Source: Neostethus bicornis (Eukaryota > Chordata > Actinopteri > Atheriniformes > Phallostethidae). From it: a DNA stretch of 64,000 nt. The notes beneath the pieces are model-generated. The model was not told where the DNA came from, made no database searches, and was given only the letters and a program-made list of their open reading frames with translations. Position 1 is the stretch's first letter. Each line of letters begins with the position of its first letter. Both the position numbers and the translations under genes were made by a program. The stretch is from positions 32,879,008-32,943,007 of the forward strand of contig LR738541.1 of NCBI GenBank assembly GCA_902685375.1, written 5' to 3'. Positions 33,791-47,500 of this stretch are shown here, piece after piece.

Positions 33791-34164
33791 CTGAACCGTT
33801 TATCCCTTTTGGAGTTGCGGAGCGTGCTAGGGCCCATCATGGCCGATTTCATGTGAGAGGCAGGGTATACCCTGAACAAGTTGCCAGTCTGTTGCAGGGC
33901 TACGAACACAGACAACTATCCACACATACACTCATTCCTAGGGGCAATTTCGTCGTAGCCAATTAACCTGACATGCATGTGTTTGTGGAGTTTGGGAGGA
34001 AACCGGAGTATCCGGAGAAAACCCGCACATACATGTAGAGAACATGCAAACTCCAGACTGAAAGACCAGTGTTTCAAACCTCATCCCACTCTGGGACTCA
34101 AACCTCCAACCTCCTTGGTAAAGGAGGTTCACCAAGCACTAAGCACTGTACCACCATGCAGCCC
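33791..34164 (-). mobile_element. SINE-D copy in the H3 intron, unit 2
   Basis: Matches 9175-9548. Differences nearby are limited to an A/T-run before it. Confidence 0.72.
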
Positions 34165-34316
34165 AGCAAATAAATTAAAACTAAAAAACTAAAATATTGC
34201 ATGGATTTTAGTATTTAAATCGCCAGTTCTGGCACTCAGCTGCTCTCCATTTCTTCTGTTTCTCCTGAAGATTGTTATTTTGTGTACAGACTGCAAAATT
34301 TATTTGAGTGCACGTA

Positions 34317-35590
34317 CAACCGGATTCCAAAAAAGTTGGGACACTTTAGAAATTGTGAATAAAAACTGAATGCAATGATGTGGAGGTGCCAACTTCTAAT
34401 ATTTTATTCAGAATACAACATAAATCACAGGTCAATAGTTTAAACTGAGAAATTGTATGATATTAAGGAAAAATATGCTCATTCAAAATTTCATGGTGTC
34501 AACAAATCCCAAAAAAGTTGGGACAAGAACCTATTAGAGGCTGGAAAAAGTCATTTGAGCATACAACAAACACCTGGAAGACCAATCAGCACTAATCAGG
34601 TCAATTGGCAATATGATGGGTATAAAAAGTGCTTCTCAGATTGGCAGTGTCTCTCAGAAGCCAAGATGGGTAGAGGATCACCAACTCCCACAATGTTGCG
34701 TAAAAAGATAGTGGAACAGTATCAGAGAGGTGTTACCCAGCGAAAAATTGCAAAGAGTTTGCAGTTGTCATCATCAACTGTGAATAATATCATCAGAAGA
34801 TTCAGAGAATCTGGAAAAATCTCTGTGCGTAAAGGTCAAGGCCGGAGAACCATACTGAATGCCCGTGATCTCCGGGCCCTTAAACGACACTGCATCAAAA
34901 ACAGGAGTGCTACTGTGAAGGAAATCACAGCATGGGCTCAGGAGTACTTCCAGAAACCATTGTCAGTGAACACAATCCACCGTGCCATCCGCCGTTGCCA
35001 GCTGAAACTCTATTCTGCAAAGAAGAAGCCATTTCTAACAAAGATCCACAAGCGAAGACGTTTTCACTGGGCCAGGAGTCATTTAAAATGGAGTGTGGCA
35101 AAATGGAAGACTGTTCTGTGGTCAGACGAATCACGTTTTGAGGTTCTTTTTGGAAATCTGGGGCGCCATGTCATCAGGACCAAAGAGGACAGTGACAACC
35201 CAAGTTGCTATCAACGCTCTGTTCAGAAGCCTGCACCTCTGATGGTATGGGGTTGCATGAATGCGTGTGGCATGGGCAGCTTGCACATCTGGAAAGGCAC
35301 CATCAATGCAGAAAAATATATTCAGGTTCTAGAGCAACATATGCTCCCATCCAAACGTCGTCTCTTTCATGGAAGACCCTGCATTTTTCAACAAGATAAT
35401 GCCAGACCACATTCTGCATCAATCACAACATCATGGCTGCGTGGGAGAAGGATTCGGGTACTGACCTGGCCAGCCAACAGTCCAGATCTTTCACCTATAG
35501 AAAACATTTGGCGCATCATTAAGAGCAAATACACTAACAATGCATTCTGGGCTTGCCTGGCTGATGTTAGGAGTAGACTCAAAAATTACT
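34317..35590 (+). mobile_element. TE1: Tc1/mariner element lacking its right end (unit 2)
   Basis: Starts after TA 34315-34316 with CAACCGGATTCCAAAAAAGT. No matching inverted end before TE2 at 35647. Same truncation as unit 1, so the loss predates the tandem duplication. Confidence 0.86.
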
Positions 35591-35679
35591 TGAACTGTTA
35601 TGTTTTGGCAGCCATTTTTTTACATTATAATTACTTTGTGTATATACAGTGGTGGTCAAAAGTTTACATACACTTGTAA
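34666..35679 (+). CDS. TE1 transposase, open frame with foreign C-terminus (unit 2)
   Basis: From ATG at 34666 (MGRGSPTPTMLRKKIVEQYQ) the frame is open for 337 aa. HTH region near residues 22-45. DDE triad in WSDESRF, FQQDNARPH and SPDLSPIENIW, with the usual mid-30s residue spacing between second Asp and Glu. After ADVRSRLK the sequence runs through about 60 bp of spacer and into the left inverted repeat of TE2, so the last 25 or so residues are not native. Activity is doubtful, since the element has one terminus only, but it could in principle act on other copies. The open frame extends upstream from a TTG at 34453 without a convincing start. Confidence 0.8.
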   Translation: MGRGSPTPTMLRKKIVEQYQRGVTQRKIAKSLQLSSSTVNNIIRRFRESGKISVRKGQGRRTILNARDLRALKRHCIKNRSATVKEITAWAQEYFQKPLSVNTIHRAIRRCQLKLYSAKKKPFLTKIHKRRRFHWARSHLKWSVAKWKTVLWSDESRFEVLFGNLGRHVIRTKEDSDNPSCYQRSVQKPAPLMVWGCMNACGMGSLHIWKGTINAEKYIQVLEQHMLPSKRRLFHGRPCIFQQDNARPHSASITTSWLRGRRIRVLTWPANSPDLSPIENIWRIIKSKYTNNAFWACLADVRSRLKNYLNCYVLAAIFLHYNYFVYIQWWSKVYIHL

Positions 35680-37262
35680 AGAACATAATGTTATGGCTGT
35701 CTTGAGTTTCAGTTATTTCAACAACTCTGATTTTTCTCTGATATAGTGATTGAAACAGATCCTTCTTTGTCACAAAAAACATTCATGAAGTTTGATTCTT
35801 TTATGACTTTATTATGGGTAAACTGAAAATGTGACAAAATCAGCTGGGTCAAAAATATACATACAGCAACATGAATGAGCAATTTTGGAGACTTAGAAAG
35901 TTGTGTCAATGACATGAGCTTCATAGCATGACCTCTTAACTTCTTGTGAGTGATTATGAGTGACTACAGCTGGTGACTTCTCTGAGGCCATTTAAAAAAG
36001 GCTCATTGGATAAAAACACCCACAAACGCTACAATGGGAAAGTCAAAGGAGCTCAGCACAGATTTGAAAAAGAGAATCATTGACTTGAACAAGTCAGGAA
36101 AGTCACTTGGAGCCATTTCAAAGCAGCTGCAGGTTCCAAGAGCAACAGTGCAAACAATTGTTTGTAAGTATAAAGTGCATGGCACTGTTTTGTCACTGCC
36201 ACGATCAGGAAGAAAACGCAAGCTGTCACCTGCTGCTGAGAGAAAACTGGTCAGGAGGGTGAAGAGTCAACCCAGGAGCACCAAAAAGCAGATCTGCCAA
36301 GAATTAGAAGCTGCTGGAACACAGGTGTCAGTGTCCACAGTCAAGCGTGTTTTGCATCGCCATGGACTGAGAGGTTGCCGTGCAAGAAGGAAGCCCTTGC
36401 TCCAAAAGCGGCACCTTAAGGCTCGACTAAAGTTTGCTGCTGATCACATGGACAAAGATAAGACCTTCTGGAGGAAAGTTCTGTGGTCAGATGAAACAAA
36501 AATTGAGCTGTTTGGCCACAATGCCCAGCAATATGTTTGGAGGAGAAAAGGTGAGGCCTTTAACCCCAAGAACACCATGCCTACCATCAAGCACGGTGGT
36601 GGTAGTATTATGCTGTGGGCCTGTTTTGCTGCCAATGGAACTGGTGCTTTACAGAGAGTCAATGGGACAATGAATTCTTCAAGAAAACCTGAAGTCATCA
36701 GCCCGAAGGTTGGGTCTTGGGCGCAGTTGGGTGTTCCAACAGGACAATGACCCCAAACACACATCAAAAGTGGCAATGGAATGGCTAAATAGGCTAGAAT
36801 TAAGGTTTTAGAATGGCCTTCCTAAAGTCCTGACTTAAAATCCCATTGAGAACATGTGGATAATGCTGAAGAAACAAGTCCATGTCAGAAAGTCAACAAA
36901 TTTAACTGAACTGCACCAATTCTGTCAAGAGGAGTGGTCAAAGATTCAACCAGAAACTTGCCAGAAGCTCGTGGATGGCTACCAAAAGCGCCTAATTGAA
37001 GTAAAAATGGCCAAAGGACATGTAACCAAATATTAGCATTGCAGTATGTATATTTTTGACCCAGCTGATTTCATCACATTTTCAGTTTACCCATAATAAA
37101 GTCATAAAAGAATCAAACTTCATGAATGTTTTTTGTGACAAAGAAGGATCTGTTCCAATCACTATATCAGAGAAAAATCAGAGTTGTTGAAATAACTGGA
37201 AACTCAAGACAGCCATGACATTATGTTCTTTACAAGTGTATGTAAACTTTTGACCACCACTG
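35647..37262 (+). mobile_element. TE2: full-length Tc1-like transposon (unit 2)
   Basis: 1616 bp, the same length and the same TA flanks as unit 1, with the inverted ends CAGTGGTGGTCAAAAGTTTA. Confidence 0.93.
36034..37036 (+). pseudogene. TE2 transposase, inactive (unit 2)
   Basis: Same break at the codon following VGSWAQLGVPTGQ (36750) as unit 1, plus one extra A near 36839. Only the first catalytic Asp block is in frame. Confidence 0.85.
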
Positions 37263-37409
37263 TATATATATTTTAGCAAACTAATAAATATATTGAGCTG
37301 TTTCTTTTTTTCTTTTTTTTTTTTGTGATTGCATGCGTTGTTGCAAAAGCATTTCCTAATCATTTTAAAGATACACACTTATTTGATAATGGTTTGCGTC
37401 TAATTATTG

Positions 37410-37711
37410 GGAAAGGATCTCTCTTTCTTTAAGGTCCCCATTAGGTTTCTTCTTTTTTTCCTGCTACTGTTTTTTTTTCTTTAGGTTTCCTCACCGTCAA
37501 CGAAGGTCGAAACGCAGGAGTGTTTAGAAATTGTTTAGCCAGCTTTAGTTTAATTAGTTTATAACCGTTTTTTTTTTTTTTTTGTACATCTAATTTTTTT
37601 TCTTTGTTTTTGTATTTTGTTTTTTTACATCTGCAACGTGAAACCTTTTGTGACCACTGTTTTGGGATATCGGGCTCAATATGGGTTCAACAAATGGACT
37701 TGAATTGAATT
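37410..37711 (+). mobile_element. L2-like 3' remnant, unit 2
   Basis: Counterpart of 12795-13095. Confidence 0.6.
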
Positions 37712-37947
37712 AAGTCTCGATTTTGTTTTGAAATGAGACATACAACACAGTCCATTCTAAAACTCCTTAACAACCAAAATAATAAAAATGAACTAATCAA
37801 ATTAACTTTTTGCAAATCATGACTTCTTTCTAATAAAATTTGGAAGACTGCACCGCGTTTTGACTTTTTAGAATGAACTAAAACCTTGCCGAACAATGAA
37901 AACTGGGAGTAAAAAAAAATAGGTACTAGGTAATAAAATAGGTAATA

Positions 37948-38336
37948 GGTCGCCACAATAAGCCAGTTTCTTCTGTCTAACCCTATCTGCTGCATCTTCT
38001 TCGGTCACACCAACTATCTTCATGTCTTCCTTCACTGTATCCATAAACCTCCTCTTTGGTCTTCCTCTAGCCCTCTTTCCTGGTAGTTCCAAATCCAGCA
38101 TCCTTCTGATGTACTCTCTCTCCGTTGCACATGTTCAAACGATCTCATTCTGGCCTCTCTGACTTTATCTCCAAAACTTCTAACATGTGCTGTTCCTCTG
38201 ATATAGTCATTTCTAATTTTATTTTTATCCATCCTGGTCACTCCCAGAGACATCCTCATCATCTTCATCTCTGCTACCGCCATCTCTTTTTCCTGTCTTT
38301 TCCTCGGTGCCACTGTATCTAGACCAAACAGCATGG
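37948..38336 (-). mobile_element. RTE LINE 3' fragment, unit 2
   Basis: Counterpart of 13330-13720, with the same RGRPKRRFMDTVKE residues. Confidence 0.85.
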
Positions 38337-38675
38337 CTGATAGGGATAGAAATAATAAAAAAAAAAACAAACATTGAGCTATATTGTAAAATGGTTACGG
38401 GTCTTTGCAGAAAATGAGAGTGGTCTGAGCGGTTAAGCAACAGAAATATCTTGTCTCACTTCAGGCAAAACACGTCTTGCATGAACCAAGTTAGGACAAT
38501 CAAAATTCCTCAAAAAGCCGAACCTGCTCTTCATGATGAAGCAACATCTTCGAGGTGAGTATAAATACTTGCACATTTTACACATCCAAGCATCAACAGG
38601 AGATCTCCGAGAAGCTGAGAGGACCAGCAAAAAGTTTCTTGAGTTAAAACCTCCAGGATCACCAAACATCCAAAG

Positions 38676-39219
38676 ATGAAGACCTTCAGTGTTGCAGTCG
38701 CAGTGGCCATCATGCTCTCATGCATCTGTATTCAAATGAGTGTTGCTCAAGTGGGCCACGATGTAAGAACTGAATTTGAAACTTTATTGGTTCATTTTTG
38801 CCTTAAAAAAATACAATGTTGGATAAGAACCTGAACACTTTTATATCCATAGGTGGCGATGGCAGCACAGGAGGATACGTCCCTTCAGCAAATGGTAAGT
38901 TTGAATTCAAATTGTGTTGGAACAATTTTTTTGTAAAGGAAAAAAGTATGTTTTACTCTTAAGTGTCTGAGATTTGTAAGCTTTTGAATTTAGAATGAAG
39001 TTTTATTCTGAAGTATTCTTGAATAACTACACATGTGAAGCAAAGGAATTAAACTTTTTTTAATGTCTCATTTAGCTGCCACCAAAGGAGCCTGATACTG
39101 ATTCTGGTGAAGCCCAACCCGACGCAGCAACTCTTGCATTTGCTGCCAGATTCCCCAACTGCAGAATTTGCTGCCGCTGCTGTCGTATGAGAGGTTGTGC
39201 TCTCTACTGCAAATTCTGA
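38676..39219 (+). CDS. hamp: H4 in unit 2: divergent 7-Cys hepcidin
   Basis: Exons 38676-38762, 38853-38894, 39076-39219. Protein identical to unit 1 H4. The promoter copy carries ATGATGAAGCAACATCTTC and TATAAATA near 38560-38567. A few indels in the flanking DNA and intron 1 leave the exons untouched. Confidence 0.87.
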
Positions 39220-41479
39220 AGAGTTCTGGACCGGTCTGGATCTTTTCAACGATAACGACACCTTCATCTGTTGAAGAAGTTTCCAAAAGTTGTTAATTAC
39301 TCAAGAAATCATCAAGTTTGGTTTAAGTGAGCGAATGACAAAACTTCGATGTTTTTTTTGCAACACTTCAGTGGAGATGAAATTTAATAAACAAGAAAAT
39401 TAACGACAAATTGTGTTTGTAAGTTTTGTTTTGATGATGGAGCAGGTCAAACTTTTCTAATGACTGGTTCTTAATTGATTTTTAGAAGCAAATTTACTTT
39501 AATAAAGTTTTAAAATTTCTATAACACTTAAATACTAAAAAAAAAAAAAAAAAAAATTATTGACTGAATAACAATGTAAAAGGAAAAAAAAATAAACACA
39601 TGGAGTTTTATTCATATTCATATTCATATTCATTCATATACAATAGAATATATATACACAATCCGGATTCAGGATTTTTTACTCCATTACTCAAAACCCA
39701 TTGTTCACATTAACCATTCTGTGGTGGATTAGATATACTGATAGATATACTCCACTCAATTTCATTTATACTACTACAGCTACTAGGTCAGGAACCAACG
39801 TATTAAAGTATACAATATGTGACATAGCGTGACAACAACAGGTAAAAAAGATGAGGATATCGGACATTTAGTTATGCCATGATCAGTAACACCTCTAATG
39901 TGCCCAAAGGTGGGGAATTAAATCCTTTTTTTAACCAACATTTGGCACGTTTTTTATACCCACTGCAAAACTTGACCACTTTTCAGTCATGACGTATTGA
40001 AAATTATATGGCTGTAACTAAACACGGTGAGAGGAACATTAGATGTTTTTTTTCAGGTCAGCCAAAACAATTTTTTGAACAATTATTTCAAACATAGATA
40101 AGAGACAATAAATAGAAAAAAATAGTTCAGTCATTTTAACGCGTTAATTCGATTAATTAGCTACGCCACATTTTAACACGTTAAAAAAATTAATGCAATT
40201 AATTATGACTTATTGACGGTGGTGAGCAAATGCTTGCGCATTTGAATTTTGGCTTATTGAAGGACCCGTAGTCTTTTTCGACCGTCCTATATCACCCGCG
40301 CTGACAAATTAACAAGGCAGTAGTGGTCGAACACAACAGACATGGACAAGACTCAGTAGGTTGAGACAGTCGCATGGGCGGAACCAGGGAGGTGTGGGGG
40401 CGCACGTACCCCATCCCACCCTCTACCCCTTTTGGTCAACAAAAAAAAAAGTGTTCATACTACTTTAATAATTATAAACTTTGGGCAAAATATGCACCAA
40501 AATGCAGAAAAATTACTTTTCAAAATTGTTCTGGGGGAGCGGCATGCCTTCTCATGCCCACTCCCGCCATAGGGGTCGGGTGAAGGAGGAGATGGGTGGC
40601 AGCCAACGACGGGGACCCTGGCAGTCAGATCCTCGGCTGCATAAGCTAGGTTATTGTAGTTAGGGCAAATATGAGCATTTGCAAATTAAAGTGCTTGTAG
40701 ATAAAAATATAAAAGGCTACCCCAGATTGGAGGATTTATATTGAGCAGATTGGTATTAGAAGTTCAGGGAAGGCTCGCGAAGTTCTGAAGCAAGCCAACG
40801 ATAGTGTCCAGAGAGGGGCTGTGGTCTTCCTCTGAAAAAATCCTTTTCCCAATCCTTCATGCCACTGTTTGCTTCAAAAAGTGTTAGAGCCCAACTGGGC
40901 TGTTATTAAAGGCAGATTTAACCAAGAAAAATATCCAACAAGCCAAAAATAAACACAGCCTACAACAAAGATTGTGGCACTATAAATTTATTGAAATGCC
41001 TTTGTAAAAATCCCTGGGCTCAAAATCAGATGTGATTCCAACCTGATCCACAAAGCACATGTCTGTAGATTCCAAAAGAACTAGGCCCAAACACTATCCT
41101 CAAAAAATTAGGCCCAGACCACTGTCGGATCTCACACCCACTTTTTCTAAAAGTTGCCATAAAAAGTTGTGATTTCTTTAAACCTCAAAACCTCTTCTGT
41201 TTCCAAGGGAATCATCTGTTTTTGTCAATTTTAAGCGCACAATTAATAGAAATATTATTTATTTAGTTACTTGTTTAGTGACACAATAAAGATTATTTGA
41301 GATTGCGTGAATACCCCAATCAGAAACTGTTCAACTATTAAACATAAAACTTGATACTTTTCATCAAATAGAAGCATTTCAGATCCAAGTTTTAACATAA
41401 TGGACATAAAATTCTTCTTCTTTAGATATTTAGCTGTAGAGCAGAATAAGCTAATATTTAAACAATAATCTTTGACACA

Positions 41480-41755
41480 TTGGTTCCTCATTCCGAGGGA
41501 GGGATCTCTCTTTCGTGTGGATCCCCACAAGGTTTCTTATTTTTTCACCACTGATGGGTTTTTAGGAGTTTTTCCTCACCGTGAAGGAGAGTTTAAAGGC
41601 ATAAATGTGCTAGTCTTGTTTAGTTAACATTTGTTAGTTATTTTTATTGCTGTGTATTTGTGTTAATACATCCCTTTTTTTCTTGTGAAACCCATTGAGA
41701 CAGAAATTCTGTGATTTGGGGCTATACAAATAAAATTGAAAACAAATAAATGTTT
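41480..41755 (+). mobile_element. L2-like 3' remnant, second copy in unit 2
   Basis: Counterpart of 16846-17103. This version has the fuller CACCACTGATGGGTTTTTAG and CCTCACCGTGAAGG. Confidence 0.63.
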
Positions 41756-42169
41756 TTTTTAAGTGTAGAGTTATTAACGATGGAACTGAGAATTTTTAAA
41801 AGGTGCTTTCACACTCTAAAATAAACTGAAATCTTAAAACGATGAGCATCAACCACATAAAACAAACTTAGACTTGTTTGAATCAACTTAAAATCTACGA
41901 TTTTCTTTTAAAACCATGAATGTGATAATGATGAAAATGAACCAGATAAATGGCAAATGTATGTAATACAAAGAAGAGTCACAGGTACACTTCAGATTTG
42001 TGTTTATTGTAATGATACTGTAGTTTTAACAGATAAGAACAACTCATTTTAAACTGTCCATACAGATGTTTTGGACTAAATCTGCTAACATTTATATAAT
42101 GTAAAAACTACAGCTACAACAAACATGATCCAATGATTGTAAGAACTCATTCAACATCTGAGGGTCTTG

Positions 42170-42749
42170 TTACTGTGGAGATGTCCCGGACCTGGGTTGC
42201 CATTTATCAGGCTTTCCATGAGGCCTTCCATGAGGTCTTCCATGAGGCCTGGATGGACCGCCTCCAAATTTGCAGTAGAGGCCACAACCCCACATTCCAC
42301 AGCATCCACAGCAAAATCTGCAGGTAGGATGATTTTTGGCCTTGGCAGCGGTCATGCCCTCAGGGGACATCTGTGTGGGACATAATCAATAGTTTTCATC
42401 CCCATCTCGATCACCTCTATTTGTAAATGTTAATATACAGCAATTATGAAAAAACCTAAAGCTAAATTTCTTTACGTTTTAGAAAGCATGAAACAGTTTT
42501 ATTTAGCTGACATAAAACATTGCTTACCATCCTGCCGACCGAGTTGTCTTCAGACATGGCCCATGTAAACTCCTCTTGCTGTAAATAAAGGTTTGACATA
42601 AATATTTTTACAACTTTGTGAGACAATAAGACTAAAGAAAGAGATTTAAATCTTGTTCTTACCTGAGAAGGAATTTCTGCAGAGCTCATCTGAACACAAA
42701 TGATTGTGAGCATGATGGCCGCCGCAACGACAACACTGTAGATCTTCAT
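42170..42749 (-). CDS. hamp: H5: divergent hepcidin with short GRPH tail (unit 2, intact)
   Basis: Exons 42749-42663 (29 aa), 42578-42528 (17 aa), 42370-42170 (66 aa plus TAA), phase 0, giving 112 aa. The signal peptide is MKIYSVVVAAAIMLTIICVQ. The cysteine domain is identical to H1 (CRFCCGCCGMWGCGLYCKF). The tail is 31 aa: GGGPS, then RPHG-type repeats (about four tetrapeptides), then KPDKWQPRSGTSPQ. H1 and H5 differ mainly in repeat number and in the end: H5 reads W-Q-P-R-S-G, whereas H1 has TAA in place of the Gln codon. No RxKR site. This is the best version of the gene in the window. Confidence 0.85.
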
Positions 42750-43343
42750 CTTTAGAGGGTTGGATATCTTGGAGGATATTTTTGGTCAAGCAGATTTTCT
42801 CTGGTCCTGATGACTGCAGTCCACTTCTCTGAGTCCTCCTGTCTGATGGTTGAATGTGTGAAGTGTGATTGTATTTATACTCACCTGGAAGATGTTGCTT
42901 CATCATTCTCAGCAGCTTTGAATACGTGAGTTATTTTAATAGTCTTAACCTAAACAAAAGCATTCCATCAAGGGAAACTAGTAGTACTTGTTACTTAACT
43001 GGTTGTGCACCAATCCATCTCTGCCGATCACTTAAAATTTCTTAAAACCTGGACCGACTGCAACCAACAGGTCAAAGCAAGGCGGCGACCAAACAAGTTA
43101 AGCTACAAATCGGCCAAAAAATTTCTATGTGCAAACATGTTCAATACTGCCCTAAACAAAAACATGTCTGACTCTGCCTTCAGGAAAATATTTGTCCTCT
43201 ATCTTTATGCAAAGTAGACACACAAACTATTTTACAATTTATGCTGTTTTGATGTTACTGTGTTAATTTATTCCTAACTTTTGCCCATAGAGGATTATTT
43301 TTTTGTTGGATTTCGTGGTACTTTAAAGTAGTGTATTCAATGA

Positions 43344-43736
43344 TCACTCATTCATCTTCTGAACCGCTTAATCCCTGATGGGATTGCAGGGGTGCCTTGG
43401 GATAATTTCGTAGCTAATCAACCTAACATGCATGTTTTTGGAGGGTGGGAGGAAACTGGAATACCCAGAGGGAAACCAATACATACTTGGGAATAACATG
43501 CAAATTCCTCACAGAGAGACCATTGTTTCAAGCGTGGTCTACACCCTCGACACAAACCCCAACCTTCTTGCCGTGTGCCCACGGTGCTATCCACTGCGCC
43601 ACCCAGCAGCATGTTCAGTGATCAAAGCGTTGCCAGTCAGTTAGTCCCCTTCTCAATCGACTATCCATTACAGGCTTTTGGGGGGTGCCGGAGCCCATCG
43701 TGGCTGATTCGAGGTGTGGGACGGGATACACCACTC
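43344..43736 (-). mobile_element. SINE-D copies upstream of H5, unit 2
   Basis: Counterpart of 18688-19080. Confidence 0.67.
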
Positions 43737-43783
43737 TGTTTTAAAATAATAAACTTTGTTTTATCATTAATATTGTGAGACTA

Positions 43784-43926
43784 TGTATATCTCACTGCTG
43801 GCCGGGGAATGACTCGGGATCTCTTCGAGTGAGCTGGAGAATGCAGTTGGGCTGAGAGAAGCCTGGGCTTCCTGTCTGAGGCTGTTGCCCCGCGACCCAG
43901 CCCCGGATAAACGGAAGATGACGGAA
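43784..43926 (-). mobile_element. LINE 3' end remnant, unit 2
   Basis: Counterpart of 19128-19270; same uncertainty about family and strand. Confidence 0.45.
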
Positions 43927-44277
43927 CGGAGCTTTGTTTTAGTGACAAAAATGTATAATGATGTATGAAACTTAATTTAGCATGCATGTGGGATAAAGTA
44001 GCTAAAAAAAAAAACAGTTGTCATTTTGTTGTATATTAGGAATTACGGTTTATGCAAAATCAAGAAATATGAAGTTGTTTCCATTTTATAATAAAATAAA
44101 TGGAGGTGGGGCTGCTGTATTTAGATAAATGATGATTATTTTTGTGTGTCCATGATATTATTTCTTGCAACTTCTTTCTAGTCATTTCATTCACTAAAAA
44201 ACGAGTGTATTTTTAGATGGCATAAAGTAAACTATGGAAGATGTTATGAGAATGATTATGGCTGGGAAATATGTTTT

Positions 44278-44578
44278 CTTCGTGTTCGAGTCCTGGGTAG
44301 GGATGAGCCGTGGAACGCTAGCTTTTCTGTGTGGAGTTTGCATGTTCTCTCTGCGTATGCTTGGATTTTCTCCGGTAACTCAAGTTTCCTCCCACCCTCC
44401 AAAAACATGCATGCTAGGTTGATTGGCCACTACATGATTGCCCCTAGGAATGCGCGTGTGTGTTTATGGGTGTATGTGTGGCCCCGCGACAGACTGGTGA
44501 CTTGTTTGGGGTGTACCTTGCCCCTCGCCTTGAATCTGTCGGGATGGGTTCCGGCACCCCCCACAACCTCGTAAGGGA
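44278..44578 (+). mobile_element. SINE-D copy in plus orientation, unit 2
   Basis: Counterpart of 19622-19922. Confidence 0.74.
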
Positions 44579-44580
44579 TA

Positions 44581-47500
44581 TTTGTGTTTGTATTTGTATT
44601 TATTGTTTCATTTCATTCAAAACAAAAGAACAAACGCATCTTAAAAAAAGGTCTTCAGTAAAAGAAATGATGAATGAAAGGGTACAGAAAGAAGCAAAAG
44701 CTTATAATATCTGCCCCCTAGCAACAACAATTATATACTGTACAACCAGGGTGAGGCACGACAAAAAAAAAAAAAAAAAAAACATCAAACAACATCAACA
44801 ACAACAACAAGAGAGAGTTTTCTGCTACATATATCTATCAATTAATAGTTGTTTCACACTTTTCTTAAATGAATGAATGGACTTACATGATTTAATTTTA
44901 TTGTCCAGGTTGTTCCACAGATTAACACCTTGAATTGAAACACATCTTTGTTTTGGTTTGGTTCGAAATTGTGATTTAACAAATAGATCAGTTCCTCTTA
45001 AATTATGCAGACTTTCTCTTTTTTTTAATTGTTTTTGTAATCTATATGGTAATACCTCTTGATGAGCTTTATACATAGTTTTGAGAAGGTTATATTCTAA
45101 CAGATCATTGAATTTTAATGTTTTTAATTGGATAAATATTGGATTTGTGTGTGCTCTGTAACCACTCCCACTAATAATACGAAGTGCTCTCTTCTGTAAA
45201 CAAAAAAGTGGTTCAATGTGTGTTTTGCAAGCACTTCCCCAGACTTCAACACAATAGATTAAATATGGAACAATTAAAGAGTTATACAATAAAAACATAG
45301 CGTCTTTGTTCAGAGAGTCTTTCACCTTGTGTAGAACAGCAATGGTTTGTGATACTTTATTTCTTACTTTTTCTATATGAGGTTTCCATGTTAACTGTTC
45401 ATCAATCAGAACACCTAAAAAATTTATTTTTTGTGTTCTTTCGATTTCTAATCCTTGTGTGAGCAGTCTTGGATTTATATCTTTGTTTTTACAACTGAAA
45501 ACCATAAACTTAGTTTTATTTATATTTATAGATAATTTATTGACATTGAACCATTTTAATATTTTTTTAAACTCATTTTCTACAGTTTTTAGAACCTCGT
45601 TTATATTGTTCCCAGAATAAAATAAAATGGTGTCGTCTGCAAACAGGATGCATTTTAGTATGTAGGAAATGGACATAATATCGTTAATATAGAGAAGAAA
45701 GAGTATTGGGCCAAGGACCGAACCTTGGCGAACTCCACACGTTATTTTACTATATTTAGATTTTGTGCTGTTGATTTCTACAAATTGATAACGGTCCGTT
45801 AAATAACTTGTGACCCATTGATGTGCCACACCTCTTATGCCATATTTGAATGATTTATGCAATAAAATTTCATAATTTAAAGTATCAAAGGCTTTTTGCA
45901 GATCTACAAAGACACTGACTTCTTCTTCTCCTTTCGGCATTTCCCTTCAGGGGTCGCCACAGCAAGTCAGTTTCTTCCATCTAACCCTATCTGCTGCATC
46001 CTCTTCGGTCACGCCAACTATCTTCATGTCTTCCTTCACTGTATCCATGAACCTCCTCTTTGGTCTTCCTCTAGCCCTCTTTCCTGGTGGTTCCAAATCC
46101 AGCATCCTTCTGCCGATGTACTCGGCCTCTCTCCTCTGTACATGTCCAAACCATCTCAGTCTGGCCTCCCGGACTTTATCTCCAAAACCTCTAACATGTG
46201 CTGTTCCTCTGATATACTCATTTCTGATCCTGTCCATCCTGGTCACTCACAGAGAGATCCTCAGCATCTTCATCTCTGCTACCTCCATCTCTGCTTCCTG
46301 TCTTTTCCTCAGTGGCACTGTCTCTAGACCAAACAGCATGGCGGGTCTCACCACGGTTTTGTACACTTTTCCTTTCATTTTAGCTGAAACTCTTCTGTCA
46401 CACATCACACCTGATACTTTTCTCCACCCGTTCCAGCCTGCTTGAACACGCTTCTTCACCTCTTTTCCACACTCTCCGTTGCTCTGGACTGTTGATCCCA
46501 AGTACTTAAAATCTTCCACCTTGTTTATCTCTTCTCCCTGTAACCTCACTTTTCCATTTGGATCCCTCTCATTCACACACATGTACTCTGTCTTACTCTG
46601 ACTAATCTTCATTCCTCTTCTTTCTAGTGCAAACCTCCACCTCTCCAGCTTTTCCTCCACCTCTTCCCTCCTCTCACTACAGATCACAATGTCATCTGCA
46701 AACATCATTGTCCATGGAGATTCCTGTCTGACCTCGTCTGTCAGCCTGTCCATCACCATAGCAAACAGCAAAGGACTCAGAGCAGATCCTTGGTGCAGTC
46801 CCAACCCCACACTGAACTCCTCTGTCTCACCTACAGCACACCTCACCACTGTCTTACAGCCCTCATACATGTCCTGAACCGCTCTAACATACTTCTCTGT
46901 CACACCAGACTTCCTCATACAATACCATAGTTCTTCTCTAGGTACCCTGTCATACGCTTTCTCAAGATCTACAAAGACACAGTGCAGCTCCCTCTGACCT
47001 TCCCTGTACTTCTCTATCAGCATCCTCAAGGCAAATACTGCATCTGTAGTGCTCTTTTTAGGCATAAAACCATACTGCTGCTCACAAATTCTTACTTCAG
47101 ACCTTAGCCTAGCTTCGACAACTTTTTCCCATAACTTCATCGTATGGCTGATCAGTTTAATTCCTCTGTAGTTACCACAACTCTGTACATCTCCCTTGTT
47201 CTTAAAAACAGGAACTAGCACACTTCTTCTCCATTCATCAGGCATCTTCTCACTTTCTAATATTCTGTTAAACAGCCCAGTCAGAAACTCTACTGCCACC
47301 TCACCTAAACACTTCCATACTTCTATAGGGATTCCGTCAGGGCCGAGAGCCTTTCCACTCTTCATCCTCTTCAGTGCCCTCTTTATTTCTACCTTACTGA
47401 TCCTAGCCACTTTCCGGTCCACTTTGGTAACGTTTTCTACTCTTTGTTCTCTTTCATTCTCTTCATTCATCAACTCTTCAAAGTACTCTTTCCATCTTCC

